Below, one piece after another: positions 1 to 6,815 of a stretch of 14,748 bases of DNA. Each line of letters opens with the position of its first letter. The stretch's first letter is position 1. Origin of the DNA: JAAXTX01 sp037139695 (GTDB lineage Bacteria > Patescibacteriota > Minisyncoccia > Moranbacterales > UBA1568); the NCBI GenBank assembly GCA_037139695.1, contig JBAXFX010000026.1, forward strand, positions 1-14,748, in the 5' to 3' direction. The notes beneath the pieces were generated by a model. That model saw nothing but the letters and a program-made list of their open reading frames with translations. It had not been told where the DNA came from and searched no databases. The translations under genes were made by a program, and so were the position numbers.

Positions 1-20
1 CCTTGAACGGAGCCTCTGAT

Positions 21-43
21 ACCTCGGGGCTCTGCCCCGAGGT
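21..43. repeat. Perfect GC-rich hairpin
   Basis: A 10-bp perfect stem (ACCTCGGGGC pairing with GCCCCGAGGT) closes on a 3-nt loop TCT. There is no T-run on either side, so it is not a standard intrinsic terminator. It may be the end of a transcript entering from the left, or one copy of a dispersed palindromic repeat. The upstream gene lies outside the window. Confidence 0.7.
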
Positions 44-109
44 GATTCATTGAGAATCCATTATTGCGTATGACCCAAAATAACCGTAACGGATCATGAG
101 GAGATGGGT

Positions 110-168
110 GGATTGTCCGAATAGCGGATTGTCCGAATATTGACAATATCGCCCATCCGGTATAGTAT
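110..168 (+). promoter_or_regulatory. Promoter with tandem 14-nt repeats and palindrome
   Basis: GGATTGTCCGAATA occurs twice head-to-tail (110-123 and 126-139), 16 nt apart. It abuts a perfect -35 TTGACA (140-145), followed by overlapping -10 candidates TATAGT (161-166, 15-nt spacer) and TAGTAT (163-168, 17-nt spacer). A perfect palindrome ATATTG-A-CAATAT (137-149) covers the -35 box. The start of transcription would be near 175. The repeats sit where an activator or repressor would bind; no known operator was recognised. Confidence 0.65.
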
Positions 169-209
169 TCTCAGGTGAAAAATTACTTTTCTAACATTAA
201 CATTTTGAT

Positions 210-443
210 ATGAAAACAGCCCAGCCGATGCGGTCCGCAATGATCAGTGTGGCTAAAGGCCTGCTCCAAAAGGCAGATGCGAAGCCCTTGAAAGAGCCAC
301 TGATCGGAGCATGGCGGAATGATTCGGGTCTTTCCCTGTTCGTGTTTCCGGAGAAAATGAAGGTGGAGATTAAGACACAGGTATCGATTGCCTCGTTCAG
401 CTTCGAGTCGGAAAACTACGTGGTGATACTCGGATCGAATTGA
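210..443 (+). CDS. Hypothetical protein, 77 aa
   Basis: I do not recognise this small protein. It has a basic, Ala/Lys-rich amphipathic N-terminal half (about residues 1-30) and a second half that alternates like beta strands (about 38-76), with no signal peptide or membrane segment. It is supported as a transcription unit rather than by homology: a consensus-like promoter lies 45-70 nt upstream, and its TGA stop touches a strong terminator hairpin. No Shine-Dalgarno sequence precedes the ATG. An antisense frame of similar length covers the same bases (183-458) but would have to read through the terminator. The roughly 300-nt transcript could also act as a small RNA; coding is more likely but not certain. 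Confidence 0.45.
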   Translation: MKTAQPMRSAMISVAKGLLQKADAKPLKEPLIGAWRNDSGLSLFVFPEKMKVEIKTQVSIASFSFESENYVVILGSN

Positions 444-478
444 AAAAGAGTGGTTCAAATAGAGCCACTCTTTTCCTT
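444..478. terminator. Bidirectional intrinsic terminator
   Basis: A 13-bp stem (AAAAGAGTGGTTC with GAGCCACTCTTTT, one G:U pair, loop AAATA) lies at 444-474. It has T-rich ends on both strands. It sits between two convergent genes, the small gene ending at 443 and the ABC permease ending at 530, and can serve both. Confidence 0.85.
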
Positions 479-491
479 ATCTTTTTTCAAA

Positions 492-522
492 AGCTGTCGT
501 AGCTCGTGAAGCTCTCGAAGCC
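492..522. repeat. Degenerate 9-nt quasi-tandem spacer
   Basis: Three diverged 9-nt units follow each other: AGCTGTCGT, AGCTCGTGA and AGCTCTCGA, then AGCC. They fill the gap between the terminator and the end of the ABC permease gene. Similar shuffled-word spacers occur elsewhere in the window (5165-5220, 5440-5490, 6906-7048, 8798-8890). Confidence 0.5.
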
Positions 523-529
523 TCTTTCC

Positions 530-1714
530 TTACTTATACCGCAGTGCCTCGAGGGCGTCGGTCTTGGCGGCCTTGCTGGCCGGGATGATGCCGGTGAGGA
601 AGCCGACGAATGCGCCGAAGACGACGATGGCGGAGAGAAACCAGAGCGGGCTAAGGAAAAGATTCACTTTTTGTCCGCCGAAATTCGAAGCGATGATGTT
701 GAAGACCAGGTTCACGGTCGCTCCACCGACGAGTCCGAGCAGGATACCCATGAGGCTGCCGAGGAGGCCCATGAGCGTCGACTCCATGACGAACATGAGG
801 GAGATGGATCCGGGGGAGGCGCCGATCGATTTCATGATGCCGATTTCCTCCGTCCGTTCAAGAAGCGTGATGGTCATCGTGTTGAACATACCGATCGCGG
901 AGACGATGAGCGCGATAACGCCGAAGGACATAAGGAGGAGCTGGATGGCCTGGAAGACCTTGTTCGCCTGGTCGATCGTCTCGGAGATGGACGAGGCGGT
1001 GAGACCGAGGTCCTGTATCTGGGTGCGAAGATCGGGAAGGACGGCCGTCGAGGCTCCCTTGACCTTGATTTTCGTCGCCGAAGGAAGCGCGATATTTCCG
1101 AGGGAATCCGGAGAGATATAGAAGAGATTCTCGTCGCTTTCCGCGATACCGACGATCGTGAATCCGCTTTCGGGTGAGAATTCCTTCTCGGCCCCGCCGC
1201 CGGTCTGCGGGATGAAGAGGGAGAGCGTGATGTTCTGGCCGACGAGTCCGGCTGGGTCCTTTCCGAAGGCCTTCGCGATGCCCGACGTGATCACGACTTC
1301 TTGTCCGCTTTCCGAAATGATATCTCCCGATGCCATCTTGATTCCCTCGAGGCCGAAGTATTTTGACGAGGCTACGATGGCGCCCGAGTCGAGCGTTATG
1401 CCGGTGACCTTCATCTGTCCGCGCAATTCGTGGACGGGAATGACGGCCTCGACCCCTTGAAGAACCGCAAGTTTGTCGGCCGTTTCTTCGTCAAGCGTTG
1501 GCGCATCGGTGCTTTCTGCCGTGACGTCGAGCGTGGAGAGCGCATCGGATGTGGTGATTTTCTGGAGAAGCGTTTCCTGAAGCCCATATCCGAAGGAGAC
1601 AAGAAAAACGATCGCGGAAATGCCGACGCCCATGCCGAGTATCGTAAGGAAGGTCCGAAGGGCGCGGGCCTTGAACATACGTAGCGACAGTCTGAGAAGA
1701 TCGGAGAAAAGCAT
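530..1714 (-). CDS. MacB/FtsX-type ABC transporter permease
   Basis: This is the membrane subunit of a MacB/LolE-type (type VII, mechanotransmission) ABC system, which moves or extracts molecules on the outer face of the membrane. The 394 residues show the family layout: one N-terminal membrane segment (about 20-42), a large external domain (about 50-250), and three C-terminal segments (about 257-278, 306-331 and 356-378). The cytoplasmic loop after segment two carries ERTEEIGIMKSIGAS, the conserved coupling motif. The C-terminus DALEALRYK is typical of the family. It starts 8 nt after the ATPase stop and lacks a Shine-Dalgarno sequence, so translation is probably coupled. No MacA-like adaptor is adjacent, which fits a stand-alone exporter or lipoprotein/peptide-handling system; the substrate cannot be told. 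Confidence 0.92.
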   Translation of the reverse strand: MLFSDLLRLSLRMFKARALRTFLTILGMGVGISAIVFLVSFGYGLQETLLQKITTSDALSTLDVTAESTDAPTLDEETADKLAVLQGVEAVIPVHELRGQMKVTGITLDSGAIVASSKYFGLEGIKMASGDIISESGQEVVITSGIAKAFGKDPAGLVGQNITLSLFIPQTGGGAEKEFSPESGFTIVGIAESDENLFYISPDSLGNIALPSATKIKVKGASTAVLPDLRTQIQDLGLTASSISETIDQANKVFQAIQLLLMSFGVIALIVSAIGMFNTMTITLLERTEEIGIMKSIGASPGSISLMFVMESTLMGLLGSLMGILLGLVGGATVNLVFNIIASNFGGQKVNLFLSPLWFLSAIVVFGAFVGFLTGIIPASKAAKTDALEALRYK

Positions 1715-1722
1715 AACGTCGG

Positions 1723-3033
1723 TTATGAGTATTTGAGGAGCATGACAATTTCCACTTCGCGGGCGATCTTTTCGGCGGTCTGGCTATACAGGCCGATACC
1801 GCCTTGGATTTCCGGCAGGTCGAGGCGACGTTTCAGTTCGGCCCGGGCGATCTTGCTGCTGATTCGGAGGGAAAGGGCGTTTTGGAGGCGGAGGAGATTC
1901 GTCGGGTCGAGGGTGAGATGGAATAACTCGACCAGATACGTGGCGAACGAGACGGAAGATTCTTCCGGAGATTTTTTCAACGATTCGACCTGCGTCAGAA
2001 TCTTTTGGATCCGTTCCGTGAAGTGCTTCGCGCGGATCTGGTTCCATCCGCCGCCACCCTTCTCGTAATCGAGGTCGAGCCGTTCCATCAGGTCCTGGAT
2101 GGTGATGTTCTTGAACAACGTTTCCCGGATGAGGTTCTCGGCCGTCGTGATCTGTTCCTCGTTCATATCCGAGAGAAGATGGCTCAGCAACTGCTTCGCC
2201 TTGTAGGGGACGAGGAGCATATTGACCTGCTGTGGGAGGAGGCTCTTGAACGAGGACATGAGGATGCTGAGTTCCCTTGTCGCCGGGTCTTCCTCCTGCT
2301 GGACGAGCATGTCGGTCTTTACGGCCTCGACAGGCCGCTTTTCCTGGTTCACCTCTTCCTTGATGATGCGACCGTCGCGCATGTGGATGATGCGGTCGGC
2401 ATAGGCGAGGTGTTCCGGATTGTGCGTGACCATGATAATGGTCTGCTGGTCCACCTCGTTGAGGTCTTTAAGAATCTGGAGCACGTTCCGGGCCGATTCG
2501 CTGTCGAGGTTTCCGACCGGCTCGTCGGCGAGGATGATTTTCGGGTTGTTGATGAGGGCACGGGAAATGGCGACACGTTGCTTTTGTCCGCCGGAAAGCT
2601 GACTCGGGTACTTGTCGGCCTGTTCGAGGATACCGAATCGACGAAGGGATTGGATCCCGTCCTCGTTGCGGTCGGCCCGTCGTTTGCCACGGAAGGCCTG
2701 TGGGAGGCAGACATTGTCGAGAATGGTGAGCGAGGGAATGAGGTAGAACGCCTGGAATATGAGTCCTATTCCGGTCTGGTGGAGTTCAAGCATTTCCTTC
2801 TTCGTCATCTTCGAGAAGGCTTTGCCGTTGATCGTGATGTCGCCGTACGTCGGCTTCTGGAGGCCGGCGATGGAATAGAGAAGCGTTGACTTCCCACAGC
2901 CGGACGGGCCGTAGATGATGACGTACTCCCGTGGAAAAATCTGGAGGTTGGTTTCCTCGAGCGACCGGGTTTCGTTCGGTTTCCCCTGGTTATAGATGAC
3001 CCGGAGCTTGTCGATGGAGATGAGCGGTTCCAT
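1723..3033 (-). CDS. ABC ATPase with long helical C-terminal extension
   Basis: This is the ATP-binding subunit paired with the following permease. Residues 1-228 form a MacB/LolD-type nucleotide-binding domain: Walker A GPSGCGKST (42-50), Q-loop FQ (93-94), signature LSGGQ (146-150), Walker B IILADEP (166-172), D-loop NLD (175-177) and switch His204. LolD-like ATPases normally end near here. This one continues for about 200 charged, leucine-rich, probably helical residues (230-436) with no recognised domain. I place the start at 3033 (MEPLISIDK), 24 codons inside the longest frame, because the extended -10 promoter (3066-3074) lies within those extra codons. No Shine-Dalgarno sequence is visible. 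The frame through the extension is uninterrupted and continues to the operon junction, so it is part of the protein and not a frameshift product. Confidence 0.93.
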   Translation of the reverse strand: MEPLISIDKLRVIYNQGKPNETRSLEETNLQIFPREYVIIYGPSGCGKSTLLYSIAGLQKPTYGDITINGKAFSKMTKKEMLELHQTGIGLIFQAFYLIPSLTILDNVCLPQAFRGKRRADRNEDGIQSLRRFGILEQADKYPSQLSGGQKQRVAISRALINNPKIILADEPVGNLDSESARNVLQILKDLNEVDQQTIIMVTHNPEHLAYADRIIHMRDGRIIKEEVNQEKRPVEAVKTDMLVQQEEDPATRELSILMSSFKSLLPQQVNMLLVPYKAKQLLSHLLSDMNEEQITTAENLIRETLFKNITIQDLMERLDLDYEKGGGGWNQIRAKHFTERIQKILTQVESLKKSPEESSVSFATYLVELFHLTLDPTNLLRLQNALSLRISSKIARAELKRRLDLPEIQGGIGLYSQTAEKIAREVEIVMLLKYS

Positions 3034-3065
3034 GGTTCGTAGGTATGTTTGTATTCCTTGAAAAT

Positions 3066-3074
3066 AGTATAGCA
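3066..3074 (-). promoter_or_regulatory. Extended -10 promoter of the ABC operon
   Basis: Read on the minus strand this is TGCTATACT, an extended -10 element (TGn plus TATACT). No good -35 is seen 17 nt upstream, as is usual for extended -10 promoters. Transcription would start near 3059, leaving a leader of about 26 nt before the ATG at 3033. The same 9-nt word recurs upstream of korA and the trmB-like gene. Confidence 0.65.
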
Positions 3075-3100
3075 CACTTTCTTGTTTTTTGCTTTCGGGA

Positions 3101-3106
3101 TACAAT
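3101..3106 (+). promoter_or_regulatory. Probable -10 box of the xseA operon
   Basis: TACAAT lies on the plus strand, divergent from the ABC operon promoter about 30 bp away. The -35 region is weak (TTTCTT at 3078-3083, 17-nt spacer). Transcription would start near 3113, giving a leader of about 63 nt before the xseA ATG at 3176. Confidence 0.4.
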
Positions 3107-3175
3107 GGGAGCCGTACATGCGGATTATGTTTTGGTCGGCTACCATGGATTTCTTACTTATCACCCTCCGTTTTT

Positions 3176-4744
3176 ATGGCTGATCTTTCCTCGTTGCTCC
3201 GGATGTGGCGTGCCAAGCAGGCGTCCAAAGAAGGCATCGAACCGTATCGCGTGCTGACGAATGTCGCCCTCGACGGTATCGCTTCGCGCCGCCCGACGAC
3301 ATCGGACGAGCTTATGGAAGTGAAGGGGATCAAGGACGCGAAGTGCCGGCAGTACGGGAAGGAGATTTTGGAAATTGTTTCGCGCTCCGGTAGTGGCCCT
3401 GGAAACCTATCCTTTCCCGGTGTTCCGCGGGCTGAATCCATACCGGATGATGTTTCCGAGTCGTCGGCGGAATATCCTGTGGTGGCCGTTGATGAAACGC
3501 TTTCCGTGAGTCGGTTTCTTGACGGGCTCAATCTCGAACTCTCCGGCATGGCGGCCCGGGTCCGGGGCGAAGTCTCATCGGTGGACGAACGCGACCGGGT
3601 CGTGTATTTCTCGATCAAGGATGCGACGGACGACAGTCTACTGAATTGTCTCATGTTCCGATGGCAGTACGACGTGTCCGGAGTCCGGCTACGTGCCGGG
3701 GACGAGATTATCGTCGAAGGGGTGCCGGAAATCTGGAAGCCGATGGGCAAACTGTCGCTCAAGGTCGGGATGATCGAGGTGGCTGGGGAAGGAGCCTTGA
3801 AAAAGGCGTATGATGCGCTTTTCCGGCAGTTCGAATCCGAGGGCATTTTCGCTTCGGAGCGCAAGCGATCGCTTCCAGAATTTCCCGAGCGTATCGCACT
3901 CATCACATCCGAACAGGGCGCGGCGATTGGAGATTTCCTGACCAATCTCGGCCGACTCGGTATCAAGGTCGACCTGTATCCGTCGAGCGTGGAGGGAAAG
4001 CGGGCCGTACTGGAATTGTTGAAGGCGGTGACGTATTTCCGTGCGCATGCGAATCAATATGATTTGCTGGTCATGATTCGCGGCGGGGGAAGCATCGAGA
4101 GCCTGCAGGCATTCAATACCGAAGCGCTCGTCCGAGCGATTGCGGAATGTGAGATTCCGGTCCTCGCCGGTATCGGACATGAGAAGGACGTGACATTAGT
4201 GGCGCTCGCGGCCGACCTCATGGTGTCCACGCCGACTGCGGTCGCACGTACCATTCGGGAGCCGTGGGACAGAGCTCGTCAGACGCTCGTCCAAAGCGAA
4301 CGAACCATCGTTTCCATTTACGAGGGGACGCTTTCCGAATCGTCCGATCGGCTCGGAAAAAGTGTCACGACTTTTCTTACCTTTCTTTCGGGCGTTTCCG
4401 AGCGGTTCGAACGGGCGACGAACGCGCTTCATTCGAAATTGTCGGTGCTTGAATATCGGTTACGCGAGTCGTCTGTGCTGATAGACGGTTCATCTCGTCG
4501 GATACTGGAAGGATGGAATATCGCCGCCAAGAATGTCCGGGAACGACTGTCTCGGGCCGAAGGCTCGCTCCGACAATACGACCCGAACCGGGTGCTTTCT
4601 CTCGGGTACGCCATTGTCCGGGCAGGAGGGAGGGTGCTCTCGAAGGTGGGCGATGTCGCTGTCGGTCAGGAGGTAGACATCAGATTGTCGGACGGAAGTG
4701 TTACGGCAGAGGTGAAAGAGTGTAAAATGAAAAGCGAAAAATGA
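3176..4744 (+). CDS. xseA: Exonuclease VII large subunit with N-terminal HRDC domain
   Basis: This is the catalytic subunit of exodeoxyribonuclease VII, which cuts single-stranded DNA from both ends into oligonucleotides in repair and recombination. Residues 5-68 form an HRDC domain (LRMWRAKQASKEG, then ELMEVKGIKDAKCRQYG), a nucleic-acid-binding module normally found on RecQ helicases and RNase D. After a linker comes the OB-fold (about 108-203) and the XseA core: GIFASERKRSLPEFPERIA, ITSEQGAA, RGGGSIE (302-308) and GHEKDVT (334-340), then TPTAVAR and a long helical arm. Its 522 residues exceed the usual 400-460 because of the HRDC domain. The ATG at 3176 is preferred over 3089, whose extra codons resemble nothing and overlap the promoter. 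There is no Shine-Dalgarno sequence. Confidence 0.94.
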   Translation: MADLSSLLRMWRAKQASKEGIEPYRVLTNVALDGIASRRPTTSDELMEVKGIKDAKCRQYGKEILEIVSRSGSGPGNLSFPGVPRAESIPDDVSESSAEYPVVAVDETLSVSRFLDGLNLELSGMAARVRGEVSSVDERDRVVYFSIKDATDDSLLNCLMFRWQYDVSGVRLRAGDEIIVEGVPEIWKPMGKLSLKVGMIEVAGEGALKKAYDALFRQFESEGIFASERKRSLPEFPERIALITSEQGAAIGDFLTNLGRLGIKVDLYPSSVEGKRAVLELLKAVTYFRAHANQYDLLVMIRGGGSIESLQAFNTEALVRAIAECEIPVLAGIGHEKDVTLVALAADLMVSTPTAVARTIREPWDRARQTLVQSERTIVSIYEGTLSESSDRLGKSVTTFLTFLSGVSERFERATNALHSKLSVLEYRLRESSVLIDGSSRRILEGWNIAAKNVRERLSRAEGSLRQYDPNRVLSLGYAIVRAGGRVLSKVGDVAVGQEVDIRLSDGSVTAEVKECKMKSEK

Positions 4745-4750
4745 AAAAGT

Positions 4751-5164
4751 ATGTCGAAAAAGAACATTGTTATTTCCGGGAGCGCTTCGCTGCAAAAAGA
4801 AATGTTGAATTGGGTTAAATTTTGGGAGGAAAAGGACGCCGAAGTGCTCGCATGGCCGGTTAAGATTGAGGAAGTTGATTTTGACGTTGAATGGCCGAAG
4901 GTACATGATATCTTTTATAAGGCCATAGATAAAACGGATTTTTTGTTCGTCGCGAATGCCGGAAAAAACGGTATTGAGGGGTATGTCGGTCCGAATACGT
5001 TTGCAGAAATTTCGTTCGCTGTTGGTCTGAACTTCATCCGTAAACGGAAAATCAGGGTTATCCTTCAGAATATGCCAATGGACGAGTCGTCCTATGGGGA
5101 GGTGTTGCGGTTATGGATAAAAAACGGCTGGATGGAGATTTTCGATGAAAAGAGTGGCCTATGA
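4751..5164 (+). CDS. Nucleoside 2-deoxyribosyltransferase-like protein
   Basis: This 137-residue protein has the outline of a nucleoside 2-deoxyribosyltransferase/TIR-like Rossmann fold: a first strand and turn VISGSAS (6-12) followed by a helix, an EVLAWP strand end, a central strand DFLFVAN, and TFAEISFAVGLN, which resembles the family's EiG.A motif carrying the catalytic Glu. A last strand IRVILQNMP follows. By family it would cleave or exchange the N-glycosidic bond of a deoxynucleoside or nucleotide; the assignment rests on motif spacing only. It starts 6 nt after the xseA stop and lies just upstream of xseB, so it is in the exonuclease VII operon. Its base composition is visibly more A/T-rich than xseA. 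No Shine-Dalgarno sequence is seen. Confidence 0.5.
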   Translation: MSKKNIVISGSASLQKEMLNWVKFWEEKDAEVLAWPVKIEEVDFDVEWPKVHDIFYKAIDKTDFLFVANAGKNGIEGYVGPNTFAEISFAVGLNFIRKRKIRVILQNMPMDESSYGEVLRLWIKNGWMEIFDEKSGL

Positions 5165-5226
5165 AGCAATCAAACAATAAAACAATGTATCAATGTATCA
5201 ATATAACCATGTAACCATACTACCGT
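5165..5226. repeat. Low-complexity quasi-repeat spacer
   Basis: The gap before xseB is built from shuffled words: CAATCAAACAATAAAACAAT, then CAATGTAT twice in tandem (5183-5190 and 5191-5198), then CAATATAACCATGTAACCAT. There is no Shine-Dalgarno sequence, hairpin or clear promoter. The style matches other spacers in the window. Confidence 0.55.
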
Positions 5227-5442
5227 ATGTCACAGGAAAAAAAGCAGTCACTCGGGGAGTCGCTGAAGAAGTTGGAAGAGATCGTTACCTGGTTCGAAGA
5301 GCAGGAGGAAGTCGATGTGGAGGAGGGGCTTGCCAAGGTGAAGGAGGGAGCCGTTCTCGTAAAGGCTTCCCGCGAGAAGCTCAAGGAAGCCGAGAACGAG
5401 TTCGAGATCGTGAAGAAGGAGCTGGAAGGGGACGGGGAGTAG
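5227..5442 (+). CDS. xseB: Exonuclease VII small subunit
   Basis: This is the small subunit that coats the helical arm of XseA to form active exonuclease VII. The 71-residue length is normal for the family. The protein is one helical hairpin with the XseB pattern: SLKKLEEIVTWFEEQE, then VEEGLAKVKEGAVLVKASRE, then KLKEAENEFEIV. It lies in the same direction as xseA, separated by one gene, and no Shine-Dalgarno sequence precedes its ATG. Its 3' half (from 5350 through the stop and about 28 nt beyond) is repeated at 6451-6570 with silent differences. The gene is intact but its downstream side is the edge of an insertion. Confidence 0.9.
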   Translation: MSQEKKQSLGESLKKLEEIVTWFEEQEEVDVEEGLAKVKEGAVLVKASREKLKEAENEFEIVKKELEGDGE

Positions 5443-5470
5443 ACAGAAGTGAGGAGTGTGGAGTGAGAAA
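5350..5470 (+). repeat. Left copy of xseB 3'-end direct repeat
   Basis: This stretch, from codon 42 of xseB through the stop and the following TAGACAGAAGTGAG spacer, has a homologous copy at 6451-6570. The best part, 5370-5420, matches 6471-6521 at all 51 positions. Outside that core the coding differences are nearly all silent. Confidence 0.9.
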
Positions 5471-5488
5471 AAGAGCGAAAAGAAGTTA

Positions 5489-6463
5489 ATGCACAGAAGT
5501 CCTATGGATCCGAAATTTCCTTCGTTATCAAAGGAAACATCAGGAGAGGAAGTACAGTCAGATGGGGCTCATTTGGCTTTAGAGAAAGAAGGGAAGGCCC
5601 GGATGATTCGAGAGAAGATCTTAAATCGATTATCCGACGAAGAAATCGAACGTTTGAGTCATAGCGTAGAAGTGAATACGTCCGCTGATGCTTCCATGGA
5701 CAACCCTGTTTTTCTTCTCCGTGGTGATAATTTTAAGAAAATCGTACGAGAAAGCGGAACAGATACGTTATTGGATTTGGGATCCGCCGATACATATATC
5801 AATAGCATCGAGACCGGTTTCAATTGCGCGAAAAATTTTGTATCTGATAAGGGTAGTATCGGTCTTTCGATGGTAGGTATCCATAAATATATCGGTATCG
5901 ATCTTGGTATACGTACTACCGAGTGGAGGACCGCTGATCCTCAACAAACGATTGAGACCGACGGATTGGAATATCGATTTTTAAATGATGAGATTTTACA
6001 CGCTCTTCATTCTTTGCCCGATGATTATGCCAATGCATGTATGATGGGCATAGAGAGCGGGACGGTTATTCATAAGGGGACTTGGGATTGGGCGGCCGGG
6101 GTGATTTCCGAATTGAAGCGAGTCGTTCCGGAAGGCGGATTCGTTTATACGGATTACGGGATTCTTGGAGACATCATTGAGTATGTCGAGCCGAAGCTGG
6201 CTCAAATTCGCAGCGCCGTACAACAGGGCAGGCATGAAGAACTGAATGAATATGAGATAAGGGATGACGATCCGTTTTTTTCGAATCTTGGTTCCGAGGG
6301 CTACGGATATGTTGTTAGCAACGAAGATCTTGGTTTTCGTATTTATCTCATGGCAAATAAGTGGGATGGCCGCAGTATTTATGATTGGAGCACTCAGTTG
6401 ATCATTATAAATGCATCGAAAGAGAGAAATATACCGTCAAGTGAGCCGTTGCTGTCCTCGTGA
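5489..6463 (+). CDS. Divergent methyltransferase-like protein in an insert
   Basis: I do not recognise the family, but the middle resembles a class I SAM-dependent methyltransferase: LLDLGSAD (94-101, motif I-like, though it lacks the usual GxG), YIGIDLG (134-140, acidic strand-2 end), SLPDDYANACMMGIE (175-189, motif IV region) and VVPEGGFVYTD (212-222). The first 70 residues are charged and probably disordered or helical. A frame opens at 5456, but its first codons come from the spacer repeat, so I use the ATG at 5489; 5504 is also possible. Its last few codons (LLSS) and its TGA come from the duplicated xseB sequence read out of frame, so the natural C-terminus may be lost. The gene is more A/T-rich than both neighbours, which suggests transfer. 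Confidence 0.6.
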   Translation: MHRSPMDPKFPSLSKETSGEEVQSDGAHLALEKEGKARMIREKILNRLSDEEIERLSHSVEVNTSADASMDNPVFLLRGDNFKKIVRESGTDTLLDLGSADTYINSIETGFNCAKNFVSDKGSIGLSMVGIHKYIGIDLGIRTTEWRTADPQQTIETDGLEYRFLNDEILHALHSLPDDYANACMMGIESGTVIHKGTWDWAAGVISELKRVVPEGGFVYTDYGILGDIIEYVEPKLAQIRSAVQQGRHEELNEYEIRDDDPFFSNLGSEGYGYVVSNEDLGFRIYLMANKWDGRSIYDWSTQLIIINASKERNIPSSEPLLSS

Positions 6464-6549
6464 AGGAAAGCCGCGAGAAGCTCAAGGAAGCCGAGAACGA
6501 GTTCGAGATCGTGAAGAAGGAATTGGAGGGGGATGGGTCGGGGCAGTAG
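6451..6549 (+). pseudogene. Second, partial copy of xseB (3' end only)
   Basis: Read in frame, this encodes AVLVKESREKLKEAENEF and then EIVKKELEGDGSGQ before a TAG stop. This is the C-terminal half of XseB with one A-to-E change and a slightly different tail. Compared with the intact gene most base changes are silent (for example GCC/GCT, GTT/GTC, GTA/GTG, TCC/AGC, GAC/GAT). The copy therefore diverged while still under selection, as an allele of a working gene, and was not a recent simple duplication. The frame is closed just upstream by TGA at 6442-6444, with no start. Confidence 0.85.
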
Positions 6550-6570
6550 ACAGAAGTGAGAAGTGAGAAA
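6451..6570 (+). repeat. Right copy of xseB 3'-end direct repeat
   Basis: Partner of 5350-5470. It carries the 51-nt identical core (6471-6521), the stop, and the same following spacer TAGACAGAAGTGAG. The spacer words after that are shortened relative to the left copy. The roughly 980 bp between the copies hold only the methyltransferase-like gene. Confidence 0.9.
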
Positions 6571-6600
6571 TTTCGGTAGACTCATACAAACTATTGGTTG

Positions 6601-6636
6601 AATATCCCGCCAGTCTTCGGACGAGGGCGGGATATT
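6601..6636. terminator. Strong hairpin, possible terminator after the xseB region
   Basis: An 11-bp perfect outer stem (AATATCCCGCC with GGCGGGATATT) encloses an inner GTC-TTCG-GAC tetraloop helix. No T-run follows, so it may terminate weakly, protect a transcript end, or be a repeat element. It is the first structure after the xseB remnant. Confidence 0.5.
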
Positions 6637-6788
6637 GTTACCTGCTGATTTCTCAAATATTGTGATGACTGAACATGCTATAAATGATGATCTTATACCA
6701 TTTCTAAGAAACCGGCTCCCTCTGTCTCCGCGAGAATTTGCGTCTTCGGAAATCCGTGGCGGTCCAGGTCTGTGCTCTATAAATCCTG

Positions 6789-6815
6789 GTCACCGTCGTT
6801 CGCGAACGACGTGAC
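6789..6815. repeat. Near-perfect palindrome
   Basis: CGTCGTTCG-CGAACGACG (6794-6811) is a perfect 18-nt palindrome. It is flanked by GTCA and TGAC, which extend the pairing with one bulged C. It lies immediately beside the next hairpin, inside the possible MITE. Confidence 0.7.

Noticed and set aside
183..458. Minus-strand open frame of 91 codons overlapping the 77-aa gene
   Set aside because: It would start inside the bidirectional terminator and has no promoter or ribosome site on its side; the plus-strand frame has promoter and terminator in the right places.
506..1177. Plus-strand open frame of 223 codons
   Set aside because: It is opposite the ABC permease, and its highly charged Asp/Glu/Arg/Gly-rich translation is typical of an antisense shadow.
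2005..2889. Plus-strand open frame of 294 codons
   Set aside because: It is antisense to the ABC ATPase, which has all its motifs on the minus strand.
3034..3105. Longer N-terminus for the ABC ATPase
   Set aside because: The upstream ATG lies before the predicted -10 element, so it would not be on the transcript, and the extra residues do not resemble the family.
3089..3175. Longer N-terminus for xseA
   Set aside because: The extra 29 codons overlap the promoter region and match nothing; the HRDC domain begins right after the ATG at 3176.
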